A stretch of 64,000 nt of DNA from contig JANQJP010000039.1 in assembly GCA_028281575.1 (NCBI GenBank), forward strand, positions 1 to 64,000, written 5' to 3'. Below are positions 54,385 through 63,018 of the stretch, one piece after another. Made by a program: the position numbers and the translations under genes. Source of the stretch: Cellvibrionaceae bacterium. Lineage in GTDB: Bacteria; Pseudomonadota; Gammaproteobacteria; Pseudomonadales; Cellvibrionaceae. Within the stretch, counting starts at the first letter, position 1, and every line of letters begins with the position of its first letter. The notes under the pieces were generated by a model, which saw only the letters and a list, made by a program, of their open reading frames with translations, was not told the origin of the DNA and did no database searches.

Positions 54385-55161
54385 CTACTTGTTGAAGCCG
54401 TTGCGAAGGTCTTGGAACCAAAGCTGGAGAGGGCCGGGCGCTTCTATGATAACGATGGTTATATTGTCCTTGCCGCCGCCGTCAAGTGCTGCAGTGACAA
54501 GACGTTTGGCTTTGCTTTCGAGCTGGTGGTTTTCAGCCAGTATTTTCTTTATTTCTGCGGGTTTGACAAAATCGCTAAGGCCATCAGAGCAAAGCAGCAG
54601 CAAACTACCGGTTTGCCAATCGCCGTCAATACGATCCACATTTACTTCAGCGAGTTCAATAGAACCAAGGCATTGAGTAATGATATTTTTTTCAGGGTGA
54701 GTGTCTAGCTCTGATTCAGAAATTGCGCCGGATTGATAAAGCATCTGAACATAAGAGTGGTCGGTGGTAAGTTGGCGTAATTCATATTCACCGGGCTCAT
54801 CTGTAGATGGTGCAAAGAAATAGCCTCTAGAGTCTCCTACCCAGCAGAGTTCATAAGCGCGTCCGTGAGATTGCACTGCGACAACGGTAGAGCCCATGCC
54901 GGCGCCGCCGACGCCTGAGTTTGCGGAACTGAGAATATCCTGATGGCTTTTCTGAATTGCAGTTTGGAGTGAGCTGCCGGCATCCACTTCGCGTTTGATT
55001 GTGTCGATCACAATGGCGCTGGCGACTTCACCCGAGGCGTGACCACCCATACCGTCGGCGACAATCCAAAGACCGTCCTTAGCTGAACCGAAGTAGGCAT
55101 CTTCATTATTGTTACGCTGGAGACCGACGTCCGTTAGCGCTGTGTGGCGGATTCGAAACAT
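54385..55161 (-). CDS. PP2C-type serine/threonine phosphatase
   Basis: A 258-residue soluble phosphatase of the Stp1/PppA type. The metal-binding motifs are NNNEDAYF, VADGMGGHASGE, WVGDSRGYF, CSDGLSDF and GKDNITIV. In bacteria it usually opposes a Ser/Thr kinase or acts with type VI secretion, but neither is found nearby. ATG 55161 is used; the TTG two codons earlier is less likely. Confidence 0.9.
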   Translation of the reverse strand: MFRIRHTALTDVGLQRNNNEDAYFGSAKDGLWIVADGMGGHASGEVASAIVIDTIKREVDAGSSLQTAIQKSHQDILSSANSGVGGAGMGSTVVAVQSHGRAYELCWVGDSRGYFFAPSTDEPGEYELRQLTTDHSYVQMLYQSGAISESELDTHPEKNIITQCLGSIELAEVNVDRIDGDWQTGSLLLLCSDGLSDFVKPAEIKKILAENHQLESKAKRLVTAALDGGGKDNITIVIIEAPGPLQLWFQDLRNGFNK

Positions 55162-55538
55162 ATTCAAATAATGCCTGAAAGTCTGGCCATTGCAAAGCGA
55201 CGCCAGGGTAAATGCGCACCATGTCTCGATAATAGTTGATAAAATCTGAGCATGCAGGGGAGTTCTTGCTTAAATTATTGTCTATTTAACATAGGTAATT
55301 GTGCTTGAGTTCGGAGTATAAGTTAGCCAGTCCATTGGCTGGGGTATCTATATGAATTAGGCGACTCGTTTTTTGGCGAGCGGTTTAATTAAATAAAAAA
55401 ATGTTGAATTCAAATAGAACCGTCTAAAAAATCAACGCCGGAGATCCGGCTAGCCTGTCTAGCGTTTTGCATACGTTTATACAGGGAAACAAACAGACGA
55501 CTGTATTAAATTACTTTAAAACCAGGGCTTAACTGACT
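55162..55538. other. Intergenic region with short hairpins
   Basis: No open frame is seen. Two mutually exclusive hairpins overlap at 55437-55463: GCCGG/CCGGC with an AGAT loop and GCTAG/CTAGC with a CCTGT loop. A GCCAG-type stem lies near 55327-55343. They may belong to the leader of the glutaredoxin-like gene, but no known riboswitch is recognised. Confidence 0.35.
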
Positions 55539-55799
55539 GTGAGAAATTTTATCCTATATTCTTCTGAAGATTGTTGTTTGTGTGATCAGGCGATGGTTGT
55601 GCTGGCAGAGTGTAAACAGGATCTTTATTTTGATGTGAAAAAAGTGGATATCTATCGCGACAAAAGCCTTTTGGTAAAGTACAAATTTTCTATTCCAGTG
55701 GTCAAAGACGCCTCTTCGAGTAGCGAACTGGCCTGGCCTTTTACTGCGATAAAATTTAAACAGTGGTTGGCGGAACTCGAAAGTGTGAACGGGCCCTAG
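55539..55799 (+). CDS. Small glutaredoxin-like (DUF836) thiol protein
   Basis: An 86-residue thioredoxin-fold protein starting at GTG. It has YSSEDCCLCDQAM with a CxxC at residues 12-15 and the cis-proline site FSIPVVK. This matches the glutaredoxin-like/DUF836 (YbbN-unrelated, GrxA-like) family. The 3' end overlaps the convergent gene by 4 bp. Probably cytoplasmic thiol-disulfide exchange. Confidence 0.8.
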   Translation: MRNFILYSSEDCCLCDQAMVVLAECKQDLYFDVKKVDIYRDKSLLVKYKFSIPVVKDASSSSELAWPFTAIKFKQWLAELESVNGP

Positions 55800-56380
55800 A
55801 AGAGTTCAATTTCGTCATTGTCCTGATCGAGTTTCGACTCCTCTTGCTCGAAGTGGTGAGAATATATTTTCAACGCTTCTTTTACTGATCCGCCTCTCAT
55901 TAAGTGTTCAAACATAATACGTTCCGCTTCCATCGTATAGCTTGATTTAATGTCGAGCTGCACCTTCTGCCATTCCACGGGTTCGCTAAAGCGATTTTCG
56001 GATGCGAGAAGCTCGGACACATGCTCGAGACTTTTAGATACGTGATCCAGGCGCTGGCACACACGATCATAAAATTGGAAGGCCTGCACGGACGCGCTGA
56101 TATTTGCTTGAATTTCTTTCGCGGTGTCGCTCAAATCTTGCTTGAAATTTTCCAGCTCTTCGGGTTCTGTCAAGCTTTGAACCTGATCGCTAACAGATTG
56201 TGTGTGGGTAGCAAGGGTTGTAAAAGAATGAGTTAAGGTGCTTACTGACGCGTTACTATCGTTCATCGTCGAATCTATCTGACATATCGCCAAATAGAGC
56301 ATATTTACCGTTTCCTTTACATGCGACCAGCCTTCCGCACTTATTGGCGCTGGGTCGTCATTATCAGGGCTGGCGCTCAT
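55796..56380 (-). CDS. Hypothetical helical protein, CheZ-like motif
   Basis: A 194-residue acidic, almost wholly helical protein with long heptad-like stretches. FYDRVCQRLDHV (about 100-111) recalls the CheZ helix around its catalytic Gln (FQDLTGQ-like), and the acidic C-terminus (DQDNDEIELF) recalls the CheY-binding tail of CheZ. No chemotaxis genes lie nearby. The similarity is weak, so the assignment is tentative. Confidence 0.45.
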   Translation of the reverse strand: MSASPDNDDPAPISAEGWSHVKETVNMLYLAICQIDSTMNDSNASVSTLTHSFTTLATHTQSVSDQVQSLTEPEELENFKQDLSDTAKEIQANISASVQAFQFYDRVCQRLDHVSKSLEHVSELLASENRFSEPVEWQKVQLDIKSSYTMEAERIMFEHLMRGGSVKEALKIYSHHFEQEESKLDQDNDEIELF

Positions 56381-56440
56381 ATAATTATCCTTGGCAGCGG
56401 CACAGATTAGCCATTACAATTTGCTTTCCCTAAGCATAGT

Positions 56441-58387
56441 TTAGAGTTTTTGTTTTGCTTCGGATTTTGTTACCAACGTCTCGGGTTTGCCCATGCGGAA
56501 ACTGTATATGACAGCGAAGGTAAGCACGTTTTGGACATAGCCGCGCGTTTCCCGGTAGGGAATTGTTTCTATCCATACGTCAAAGGGTAAAGATCTACTT
56601 GAATTTTGAATCCATTTATTTACCCGGTGGGGACCAGCATTATATGCGGCGGCGGCTAATATTCGATTGCCACTAAACTTCTCCACCAATTCGTCCAGAT
56701 AGTGGCTGCCCAATACGATGTTGTGCTCGGCGCTATAAAGATCAGCCGTCGTGTGCTTGATGCCCTGTTTTCGCGCAGTCTGACGAGCGGTACTCGGCAT
56801 CAGTTGCATCAAACCCCGCGCGCCCGCCGAGGATTTTGCTGACACTGACATCGCACTTTCCTGTCTTGCGACAGCGAAAATAAACTCTGGTGCGAGATCG
56901 GTTGAAGCGGCGGCGCCCAATATGTGTTCCCGAAATGCCAATGGAAAGCGAATGCCCAAGTGATTCCAGTGCTTGCCAGCGATCATCGTATGAATCGCAC
57001 GGCTGTGCCAACCCCACCGGTCAGCCAAAACACCTGCGGCGGCGAGTTCGCGGGAAGAGAGTTTATCAATGCCGTAATACCATTCGGCATAAGCTTCGCC
57101 CATACGTTCAGTTAACCAAAGCTCCTTGGCTCGAGCTAGGGCTGGCCTTTTTGCCAAATTGTCGAGTAGTTGTTCCTCTAACTCCGCAGGCTGGTACTCT
57201 AAGGTGTATTCGCTGCCAAGATGGTCAGCGGCCATAAAGCCATAAAAACTTCGTTTTTCTGCCAGTTTTTTGTAGGTCGTGTGGGCCAGAGCATCGTAAT
57301 TCGTTCCTTTCGTCTCAATTACAGAGCGTGCCAGCCAATACTGCCAGCGGTCTTCCTGTTGTGTCGTTTCGGGTAGCAATCTAATCGCCGAAATGACGTC
57401 GTTCCAACGCTGTTCGCGCAACAATTCTCGAATGAGGCGCTCAATCGTTGCAGGGTGCCGCAGTGATCGCGATTGCTCCAATATCGTGTGAACGTCATCG
57501 ACATGGTCAAACTTGAGCAGCTGATTGACGAGGTAAAGCTTCGTGTCTTTGGCCAGCTGCTCGTCAAAGATCTGCATCCCTTCGTAGCGCTCCCAATGAC
57601 GGAGCGCTTGCTCTGGGTGTTTGCGCGCGTACTTGCGCACACCAAAGGCAATGACGTGTTGCATCTCCGGGCTATGAATACCAAAACGTTTATAGCGAGA
57701 AATACGATAGGGGCGGGCGTAAAGCTCGTTAATACGGTCAACATAGTGCTGGTAGCTAGTCGGCAGACGTGAGGCAAGGTAGCGGGCGAGTCCGCGCTTG
57801 CCTTTACTAACCGCGAGAATATAGCGATCCCAGATCATAGACTCGTCGAAATAACTAGACGCCATCCACATCTTAAACAGAGGGTCACATGCGTCGGGCA
57901 ACGATTTCGCTTGGTTCCATATGCGCGGTACTTCTGAAAGTGCCTCAACCTCGCCAGTTTTAACCCGAGCATATAGCCAGGCACATGTCACTGATTCCGC
58001 GGCGAGATCCTCGCGGTACCAGAAGATCAGATCATCCCACATTCGCCGCTTGGCGAGGCGATCTAAATACTGCCGATGAAGGCGGTCGCCAAGGTAGGTA
58101 TCTGTATGCGTTTCGATGAAGGCTTCAATACCGTGCTTATCGAGCGGGCTCAGTGAACGGCTGGCCCACGCATAGCTGAGATAGGGGTGCAGCGCATAGG
58201 ACGTTAGCGTTTTATAGTGGGCTTGAAAATCAGCGACATTGCCGTTTTTAAGTGCGGATTTCGCGAGTTCATAGCGGTAGCGCTGATCCTGCAAACTATT
58301 GGCGCTGTCAGGTGCCTTTGCGAAAGACGTCGTTGCGAATAAACTCGCGGCAAACCATGTAATAAGCTTGGAGTACTTCATCATCAT
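56441..58387 (-). CDS. slt: Soluble lytic murein transglycosylase (Slt70-like)
   Basis: A 648-residue periplasmic enzyme that cleaves glycan strands with 1,6-anhydro product. A signal peptide (about 1-23, TSFAKA) precedes a superhelical U/L domain. The C-terminal catalytic domain has RQESAMSVSAKSSAGARGLMQL, with the catalytic Glu in RQESA (about 518), and the AAAYNAGPHRV motif. Length agrees with E. coli Slt70 (645 aa). Three tandem ATG codons mark the start (58387, 58384, 58381). Divergent from uup. Confidence 0.9.
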   Translation of the reverse strand: MMMKYSKLITWFAASLFATTSFAKAPDSANSLQDQRYRYELAKSALKNGNVADFQAHYKTLTSYALHPYLSYAWASRSLSPLDKHGIEAFIETHTDTYLGDRLHRQYLDRLAKRRMWDDLIFWYREDLAAESVTCAWLYARVKTGEVEALSEVPRIWNQAKSLPDACDPLFKMWMASSYFDESMIWDRYILAVSKGKRGLARYLASRLPTSYQHYVDRINELYARPYRISRYKRFGIHSPEMQHVIAFGVRKYARKHPEQALRHWERYEGMQIFDEQLAKDTKLYLVNQLLKFDHVDDVHTILEQSRSLRHPATIERLIRELLREQRWNDVISAIRLLPETTQQEDRWQYWLARSVIETKGTNYDALAHTTYKKLAEKRSFYGFMAADHLGSEYTLEYQPAELEEQLLDNLAKRPALARAKELWLTERMGEAYAEWYYGIDKLSSRELAAAGVLADRWGWHSRAIHTMIAGKHWNHLGIRFPLAFREHILGAAASTDLAPEFIFAVARQESAMSVSAKSSAGARGLMQLMPSTARQTARKQGIKHTTADLYSAEHNIVLGSHYLDELVEKFSGNRILAAAAYNAGPHRVNKWIQNSSRSLPFDVWIETIPYRETRGYVQNVLTFAVIYSFRMGKPETLVTKSEAKQKL

Positions 58388-58672
58388 CTACGCTGTACCA
58401 TCGGCTGTTCGCTTCGGTGTGCAAAACGCGGACACCAGTGACTAGGGTCGGTGGAATACGAGAATATATGTCATATATGTCTCATAAAACTCGCATTATT
58501 TTCATTTTGGTCCAGAACAGTTGAATCATCCAATTCAATTTGGGAATAAATTACTGATTTTTATGGCTTTTTGATGATTTTTTAGGGCACTATCTATCAC
58601 TTCGTCGAACTTCCCGATACCCAAGGTGCTAAGGCCTAGCTATTATGCGCCATTTGCCCCCGGTTCCACCTT

Positions 58673-60574
58673 ATGTCGCTGATTCGCTTTGAAAATGTAG
58701 AGTTATCCTACGGAGATCATTACTTATTCGATGGTGTGAATTTTCAACTCGATAAGGGACAACGCATTGGCTTGATCGGCCGAAATGGTCAGGGCAAGTC
58801 AACGTTGTTTAAAGCGCTGATGGGCCTGCAGGAAATCGATGCCGGGCGTATTTTTCGGCAGCCAGACATTTCGATCTCTTATGTGCCTCAGGCACTTCCG
58901 GCCGCGAGTGATCAAGCCGTCGAGGACTTTGTCGCTGCTGGGGCTGCTAAGCTCATCGAGAATTTAGATACCTATCAAAGCCTCGCAGCTAAAAATGATC
59001 CTGCGGCGCTAAGCCAACTCCAGTTACTTCAGGCGAATATTGATGCAGCGGATGGTTGGAATTTTTCGCATCGGCTAGAGCGAACCCTGGCAACCTTTGA
59101 TTTAGATGCCGGTGTGCGTTTATCTGAGTTGAGTGGTGGCTGGCGGCGCAAAGCTGCGATCGCTCGCGCGCTTGTTTCAAATCCCGATATCTTGTTACTC
59201 GATGAACCGACGAATCATCTGGATATTGGTTTGATTCACTGGCTGGAAGATTTCCTCGCGAGTTTTACCGGTGCGGCAATGATCATCACCCACGACAGAG
59301 CCTTTTTGCGTAAGGTGTCTACAGGCATCGCCGAACTTGATCGTGGCAAACTCGTGACTTGGCGCGGAGACTACAGTTCGTTTTTAGACTTTAAAAAGCA
59401 GCAAATCGCGACCGAGGAAAAACAAAAAGCGCTGTTTGATCGGCGCCTGGCACGTGAGGAAGCTTGGATTCGAGAGGGGATTAAAGCGCGCAGAACACGC
59501 AACGAAGGACGTGTTCGAGCATTAAAAAAAATGCGTGAGGAGCGCGCGCAGAGACGCGAGCAAAAAGCCTTGGGGAAAATTCAGGCGTCGAGTGGTTCAG
59601 CTTCGGGTAAGTTGGTCGTTGAAATGGAAAATATGAGTTTTTCATTTGGCAGCAAAAAGATCATTGATCATTTTTCTGGTGTTATTGTTCGCGGGGATAA
59701 AGTTGGCTTAATCGGCCCCAACGGTGTTGGCAAAAGTACGTTTCTAAAATTATTACTGGGTGAACTTTCTCAAAGTTCAGGTAGATTGGCTCGGGGCACA
59801 CGTCAACAAGTCGCTTATTTTGACCAGATGCGCGATCAAGTCGATATGACAAAAAACATTATTGATAATATCGCAGAAGGCCGGCAAAGCATTACGGTAA
59901 AAGGAAAAGACAAACATGTGCTGTCGTATTTGCAGGACTTCATGTTTTCGCCAGAGCGGGCGCGAACACCGCTGCAAGCGCTTTCGGGAGGAGAGCAAAG
60001 TCGCGTAATGTTAGCCAGGCTCTTTAGCCAGGAGTGCAATTTGTTAGTGCTGGACGAACCGACCAATGACCTCGATACGGATACGCTGGAACTGCTTGAA
60101 GAACTGTTAGTTAATTATGATGGAACAATCCTGTTGGTAAGCCATGATCGTGAATTTATGGACAATGTTGTAACTTCGAGCATTGTATTTGAAGGGGATG
60201 GTCAATTGCGTGAATATGTTGGTGGTTATAGCGATTGGCTTCGACAGGGTGGCAAGTGGGAAAATATTAGTAGCCGATTGCCGCGCAATTCGAACCCCAA
60301 GCAAAGTGAAGTGCCAGTAAAAACATCGCTTAAGCAAACAAAGCCGAAGCTCAGTTATAAATTAAAACGCGAACTGGAAAGCCTTCCCGAGAAAATTCAG
60401 CAACAAGAAAACCTTCTCGACACCTTATCCGTGCGTGCAAGTGCACCTGAGTTTTATCAACAAGCTGAGGATCTCGTGCAAGCGCATATGCTGGCGCTTA
60501 CTGAAGCACAGCACGAGCTACAGAACTTGTATGAACGTTGGGAAACGCTCGAATCGATGTCCAGCGGGGCTTGA
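58673..60574 (+). CDS. uup: ABC-F ATPase Uup
   Basis: A 633-residue soluble protein with two ABC domains and no membrane part. Walker A motifs are GRNGQGKST (about 36-44) and GPNGVGKST (about 348-356); signatures are LSGGWRRKA and LSGGEQSRV. The C-terminal coiled coil (about 560-633) is the Uup DNA-binding domain. ABC-F proteins act at the ribosome E site; Uup also limits transposon excision. It is convergent with uspA, 7 bp apart. Confidence 0.9.
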   Translation: MSLIRFENVELSYGDHYLFDGVNFQLDKGQRIGLIGRNGQGKSTLFKALMGLQEIDAGRIFRQPDISISYVPQALPAASDQAVEDFVAAGAAKLIENLDTYQSLAAKNDPAALSQLQLLQANIDAADGWNFSHRLERTLATFDLDAGVRLSELSGGWRRKAAIARALVSNPDILLLDEPTNHLDIGLIHWLEDFLASFTGAAMIITHDRAFLRKVSTGIAELDRGKLVTWRGDYSSFLDFKKQQIATEEKQKALFDRRLAREEAWIREGIKARRTRNEGRVRALKKMREERAQRREQKALGKIQASSGSASGKLVVEMENMSFSFGSKKIIDHFSGVIVRGDKVGLIGPNGVGKSTFLKLLLGELSQSSGRLARGTRQQVAYFDQMRDQVDMTKNIIDNIAEGRQSITVKGKDKHVLSYLQDFMFSPERARTPLQALSGGEQSRVMLARLFSQECNLLVLDEPTNDLDTDTLELLEELLVNYDGTILLVSHDREFMDNVVTSSIVFEGDGQLREYVGGYSDWLRQGGKWENISSRLPRNSNPKQSEVPVKTSLKQTKPKLSYKLKRELESLPEKIQQQENLLDTLSVRASAPEFYQQAEDLVQAHMLALTEAQHELQNLYERWETLESMSSGA

Positions 60575-60581
60575 GTATTTA

Positions 60582-61010
60582 TTATACCCGTACGGCGAGA
60601 ACGTCACAGTTTGCACCGTGAAGCAGGCCATTGGCGGTGGAACCGAAAAGTAGAGCCAAACCATGACGGCCGTGACTGCCAACGACAATTAAATCGGCCT
60701 CGTGTTCATTTGCAAGGCGATGTAATTCTGAAGACGTTTGTCCAACGGAAACGAGTTTTTTTTCCGCATTTATCGCGTTTTCGCTAAGAATTTTTTCCAG
60801 GCGAATATCTGCCTGTTCCTGAACAATATTTTGCGCTTCACTCATGTCGAGTGGCACGTCACCTCCGTAGGCAAACGCGAGTGGCTCAACAATATGAGCG
60901 ACGCTAATACGTGCATTATTAGCATTGGCGAGAGCCTTGGCTTTTTTAATAACAGTGATTGATTCTTCGGATAAGTCCAAACCAACCAGAATATGATGAT
61001 AAGCGCTCAT
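60582..61010 (-). CDS. Universal stress protein UspA
   Basis: A 142-residue protein starting MSAYHHILVGLDLS. It has the nucleotide-binding loop VVGSHGRHGLALLFGSTANGLL near residues 110-131 and the VAHIV element. It belongs to the ATP-binding UspA/UspF type. A further 18 upstream residues are omitted (no ribosome site). The gene stands before the 61.12-kb repeat element, which would form part of its leader if transcription starts beyond it. Confidence 0.88.
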   Translation of the reverse strand: MSAYHHILVGLDLSEESITVIKKAKALANANNARISVAHIVEPLAFAYGGDVPLDMSEAQNIVQEQADIRLEKILSENAINAEKKLVSVGQTSSELHRLANEHEADLIVVGSHGRHGLALLFGSTANGLLHGANCDVLAVRV

Positions 61011-61123
61011 TGGAAGCCCCTTATAGATACTATGGTCGAAATGATGACATGAATGGAGATTCATTCAAGGAGCTTATGCTATCAATTCGCGGTGGAGAAA
61101 TGTATATTTTTAGTTTAGCTAAT

Positions 61124-61378
61124 GTGCCTTCGAATCGTTTACGCACCAGAAATAAGTTCAAAAAACACATAAATACCTGCAAGCAGGACCGGCCCAAAAT
61201 CATAGATAAGGGTCGTTACGCGGAACGAAGCAGCGCTTTGTTTTAATACGCTTCACCCCTGTAGCTTCGCCAATTCATCTCGGCAATTGCTCCTGCATTG
61301 CTCTAACACCCGCCATCCATGGCGGAGCATGAATTGACGGTTTTTGAACTTATTTCTGGTACGTAAACTTGAAGGTAC
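61124..61378 (-). repeat. Dispersed non-coding palindromic element, copy 2
   Basis: Terminal inverted arms: 28 nt at 61137-61164 and 61341-61368 with one mismatch, and an outer 7-bp stem GTGCCTT/AAGGTAC. The core of about 185 bp (CATAAATACCTGC...GAATTGACGG) is about 93% identical to copy 1 at 46371-46640 in inverted orientation, minus a 17-nt segment. It holds hairpins CCTGC/GCAGG, AACGAAGC/GCTTTGTT and CCGCCA-TCCA-TGGCGG. The arms differ from those of copy 1 at several paired positions, and pairing is kept. Non-coding. Confidence 0.8.
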
Positions 61379-61449
61379 CAGGATTGAAACAAAAAGTTAT
61401 TTCCAGATCTTCTTTGGGCGCAGCTTATTTAGGCATAAATCGACGATAG

Positions 61450-61962
61450 ATGGATACTCTCCCCGTTCTAATTATATGTTTTGTTGTGGCAATGATCGTA
61501 GGCCCGATAATGATGTTGCAGCCTTCGGCCCGACAGAGGCAAGTCAGCCGGCTACGCCAAGCGGCAGCTGAAAAAGGTTTGATGGTCTATTTATCCGATC
61601 TGGATGATGCGTCGGGAGTGCAAGTGGCAAGTTACATTTTACCTGTCGTTGAAACGCAAAAAGTGAGTGCTGAATGGTGCATAGCAAAGCAAAAAACCAA
61701 ACATGATGTGCACTTTTATGAGCAGTGGGACTGGCGAGGTGAGGGGACATGTACAGATGCTCAAAGGCCCCGCCTAAAAAAAATATTGGCTGAGCTTCCC
61801 AAGGACATTGTCGGCCTGGGAAAAAACACTATCGGTGTATACGTATTTTGGCTGGAGAAGTCCGCAAAAGATGAAGAACGCGCTGCCGTGGAAAACGTTT
61901 TTCAAATTCTCAGGCGTCTGGCGGCGTTGCTGGATTCTGAGAAGGAGTGGGCGTTGTCGTAA
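61450..61962 (+). CDS. Conserved hypothetical membrane-anchored protein
   Basis: A 170-residue protein with one N-terminal helix (residues 4-23, VLIICFVVAMIVGPIMML) followed by a basic RQRQVSRLRQAA stretch, and a cytoplasmic alpha/beta domain with several Trp (EWCIAKQ, YEQWDWRGEG). No family named with certainty. The 3' end overlaps the convergent gene by 53 bp, which is a long overlap but both frames look real. Confidence 0.65.
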   Translation: MDTLPVLIICFVVAMIVGPIMMLQPSARQRQVSRLRQAAAEKGLMVYLSDLDDASGVQVASYILPVVETQKVSAEWCIAKQKTKHDVHFYEQWDWRGEGTCTDAQRPRLKKILAELPKDIVGLGKNTIGVYVFWLEKSAKDEERAAVENVFQILRRLAALLDSEKEWALS

Positions 61963-62689
61963 GTGGATTTTGCGATGGTGGCGCCAGGTCGGGGTTGAGG
62001 TCAGTTTCGGGCATAAGTTGTATGGATATTGATTTGCGCCGATTCGCGAGGATATCGCCGAGCTCTTTAATTATCTGATGGCGTCTATCATCTGAAATTG
62101 GCGAAGCCATTGCAGCTTCTTGGGCTTTTTTATAAAAGGAAAAGCCTCGAAGAACATCGCCACGACGCACAGCTTTGTGTCCCTGGCCAATCATGCTTAT
62201 GACACTGACCATGAGGTGCGCCCACGCCAGTTCTACTATATAGGTGTTCATTTCAGCCAGTTCTATGCGCCCGCCCGCCTGGCGCTTACGTAAAATTCTT
62301 CCCGCTTCACTTAGATGATATTGGGCTCGGGCAATCGTAGCGTCACTCTCCATGATGCGGTATAGCGAGCAGCTGTATGCTGGCCCGCTGATTTCCTGTG
62401 CGCGCTGAATTGCGTTTTGGAGGTTGAGGTCGAGCGTTTGGCTTTCTTCAGATAGCTGCTTCATGCCGTTAAGTGTGTCTATCACTTCTTCCAGTACGAT
62501 GCGCTCAATCGCGACAGAGCCTGTCAGATTTTCGAGCGCGACGGCCAGTTCCTCCATTTCGCCAACTTTTCTTTTTAGCTGGCTAAGGCGCTGGCTGATA
62601 AGTCGTTTGCGCGTCTGACGTGAGTTCACAATGCTCACGGATACTAGGGAGATAAACGCCAAAATAAGAGAAGCAATGATGATGTTCAT
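61910..62689 (-). CDS. Conserved hypothetical protein near topA
   Basis: A 259-residue protein with an N-terminal membrane helix (residues 2-21), a long helical cytoplasmic domain (coiled coil about 25-95, then helices to about 220) and a disordered Pro/Thr-rich tail (TTTPTPSQNPATPPDA). It resembles a hypothetical protein encoded beside topA in pseudomonads. The tail is encoded in the overlap with the convergent gene. Function unknown. Confidence 0.65.
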   Translation of the reverse strand: MNIIIASLILAFISLVSVSIVNSRQTRKRLISQRLSQLKRKVGEMEELAVALENLTGSVAIERIVLEEVIDTLNGMKQLSEESQTLDLNLQNAIQRAQEISGPAYSCSLYRIMESDATIARAQYHLSEAGRILRKRQAGGRIELAEMNTYIVELAWAHLMVSVISMIGQGHKAVRRGDVLRGFSFYKKAQEAAMASPISDDRRHQIIKELGDILANRRKSISIQLMPETDLNPDLAPPSQNPLTTTPTPSQNPATPPDA

Positions 62690-62848
62690 GCTGCGGGTGT
62701 GCTATCTAAAAACTGTTAGAAGTCGTGTCTACAGGCCCTAAAGACTCGTGTTATATATTAGCTGTAATTGGGGTTCAAATCACTTTCGTATGAGATTTTA
62801 AGTGCAGAGATTGGTGTAAATCTGGCGTTTGCCTGGAAAATTGTTTTC

Positions 62849-62877
62849 TTGACCTTATATGTCTTTGCACTTATATA
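62849..62877 (+). promoter_or_regulatory. Sigma70 promoter of topA
   Basis: TTGACC (62849-62854), 17-nt spacer and TATATA (62872-62877). It lies about 140 bp before the topA start, in the otherwise featureless stretch 62690-63018. Confidence 0.6.
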
Positions 62878-63018
62878 TGTGCACCGCTATTCCAAATGTG
62901 ATTAGCAATCCAGGCTAGCGCAGTAGCCAGGTCTGTGCTTTTATTGGGGTGTAGGCACGTTTCAGTTCTGTAATGTGAATAGAATTTAGACGACAAGTCG
63001 TCGACTTACTGGGGAATT

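Noticed and set aside
55437-55463. Riboswitch such as c-di-GMP-I
   Set aside because: Two overlapping hairpins exist but none of the conserved c-di-GMP-I core motifs is present.
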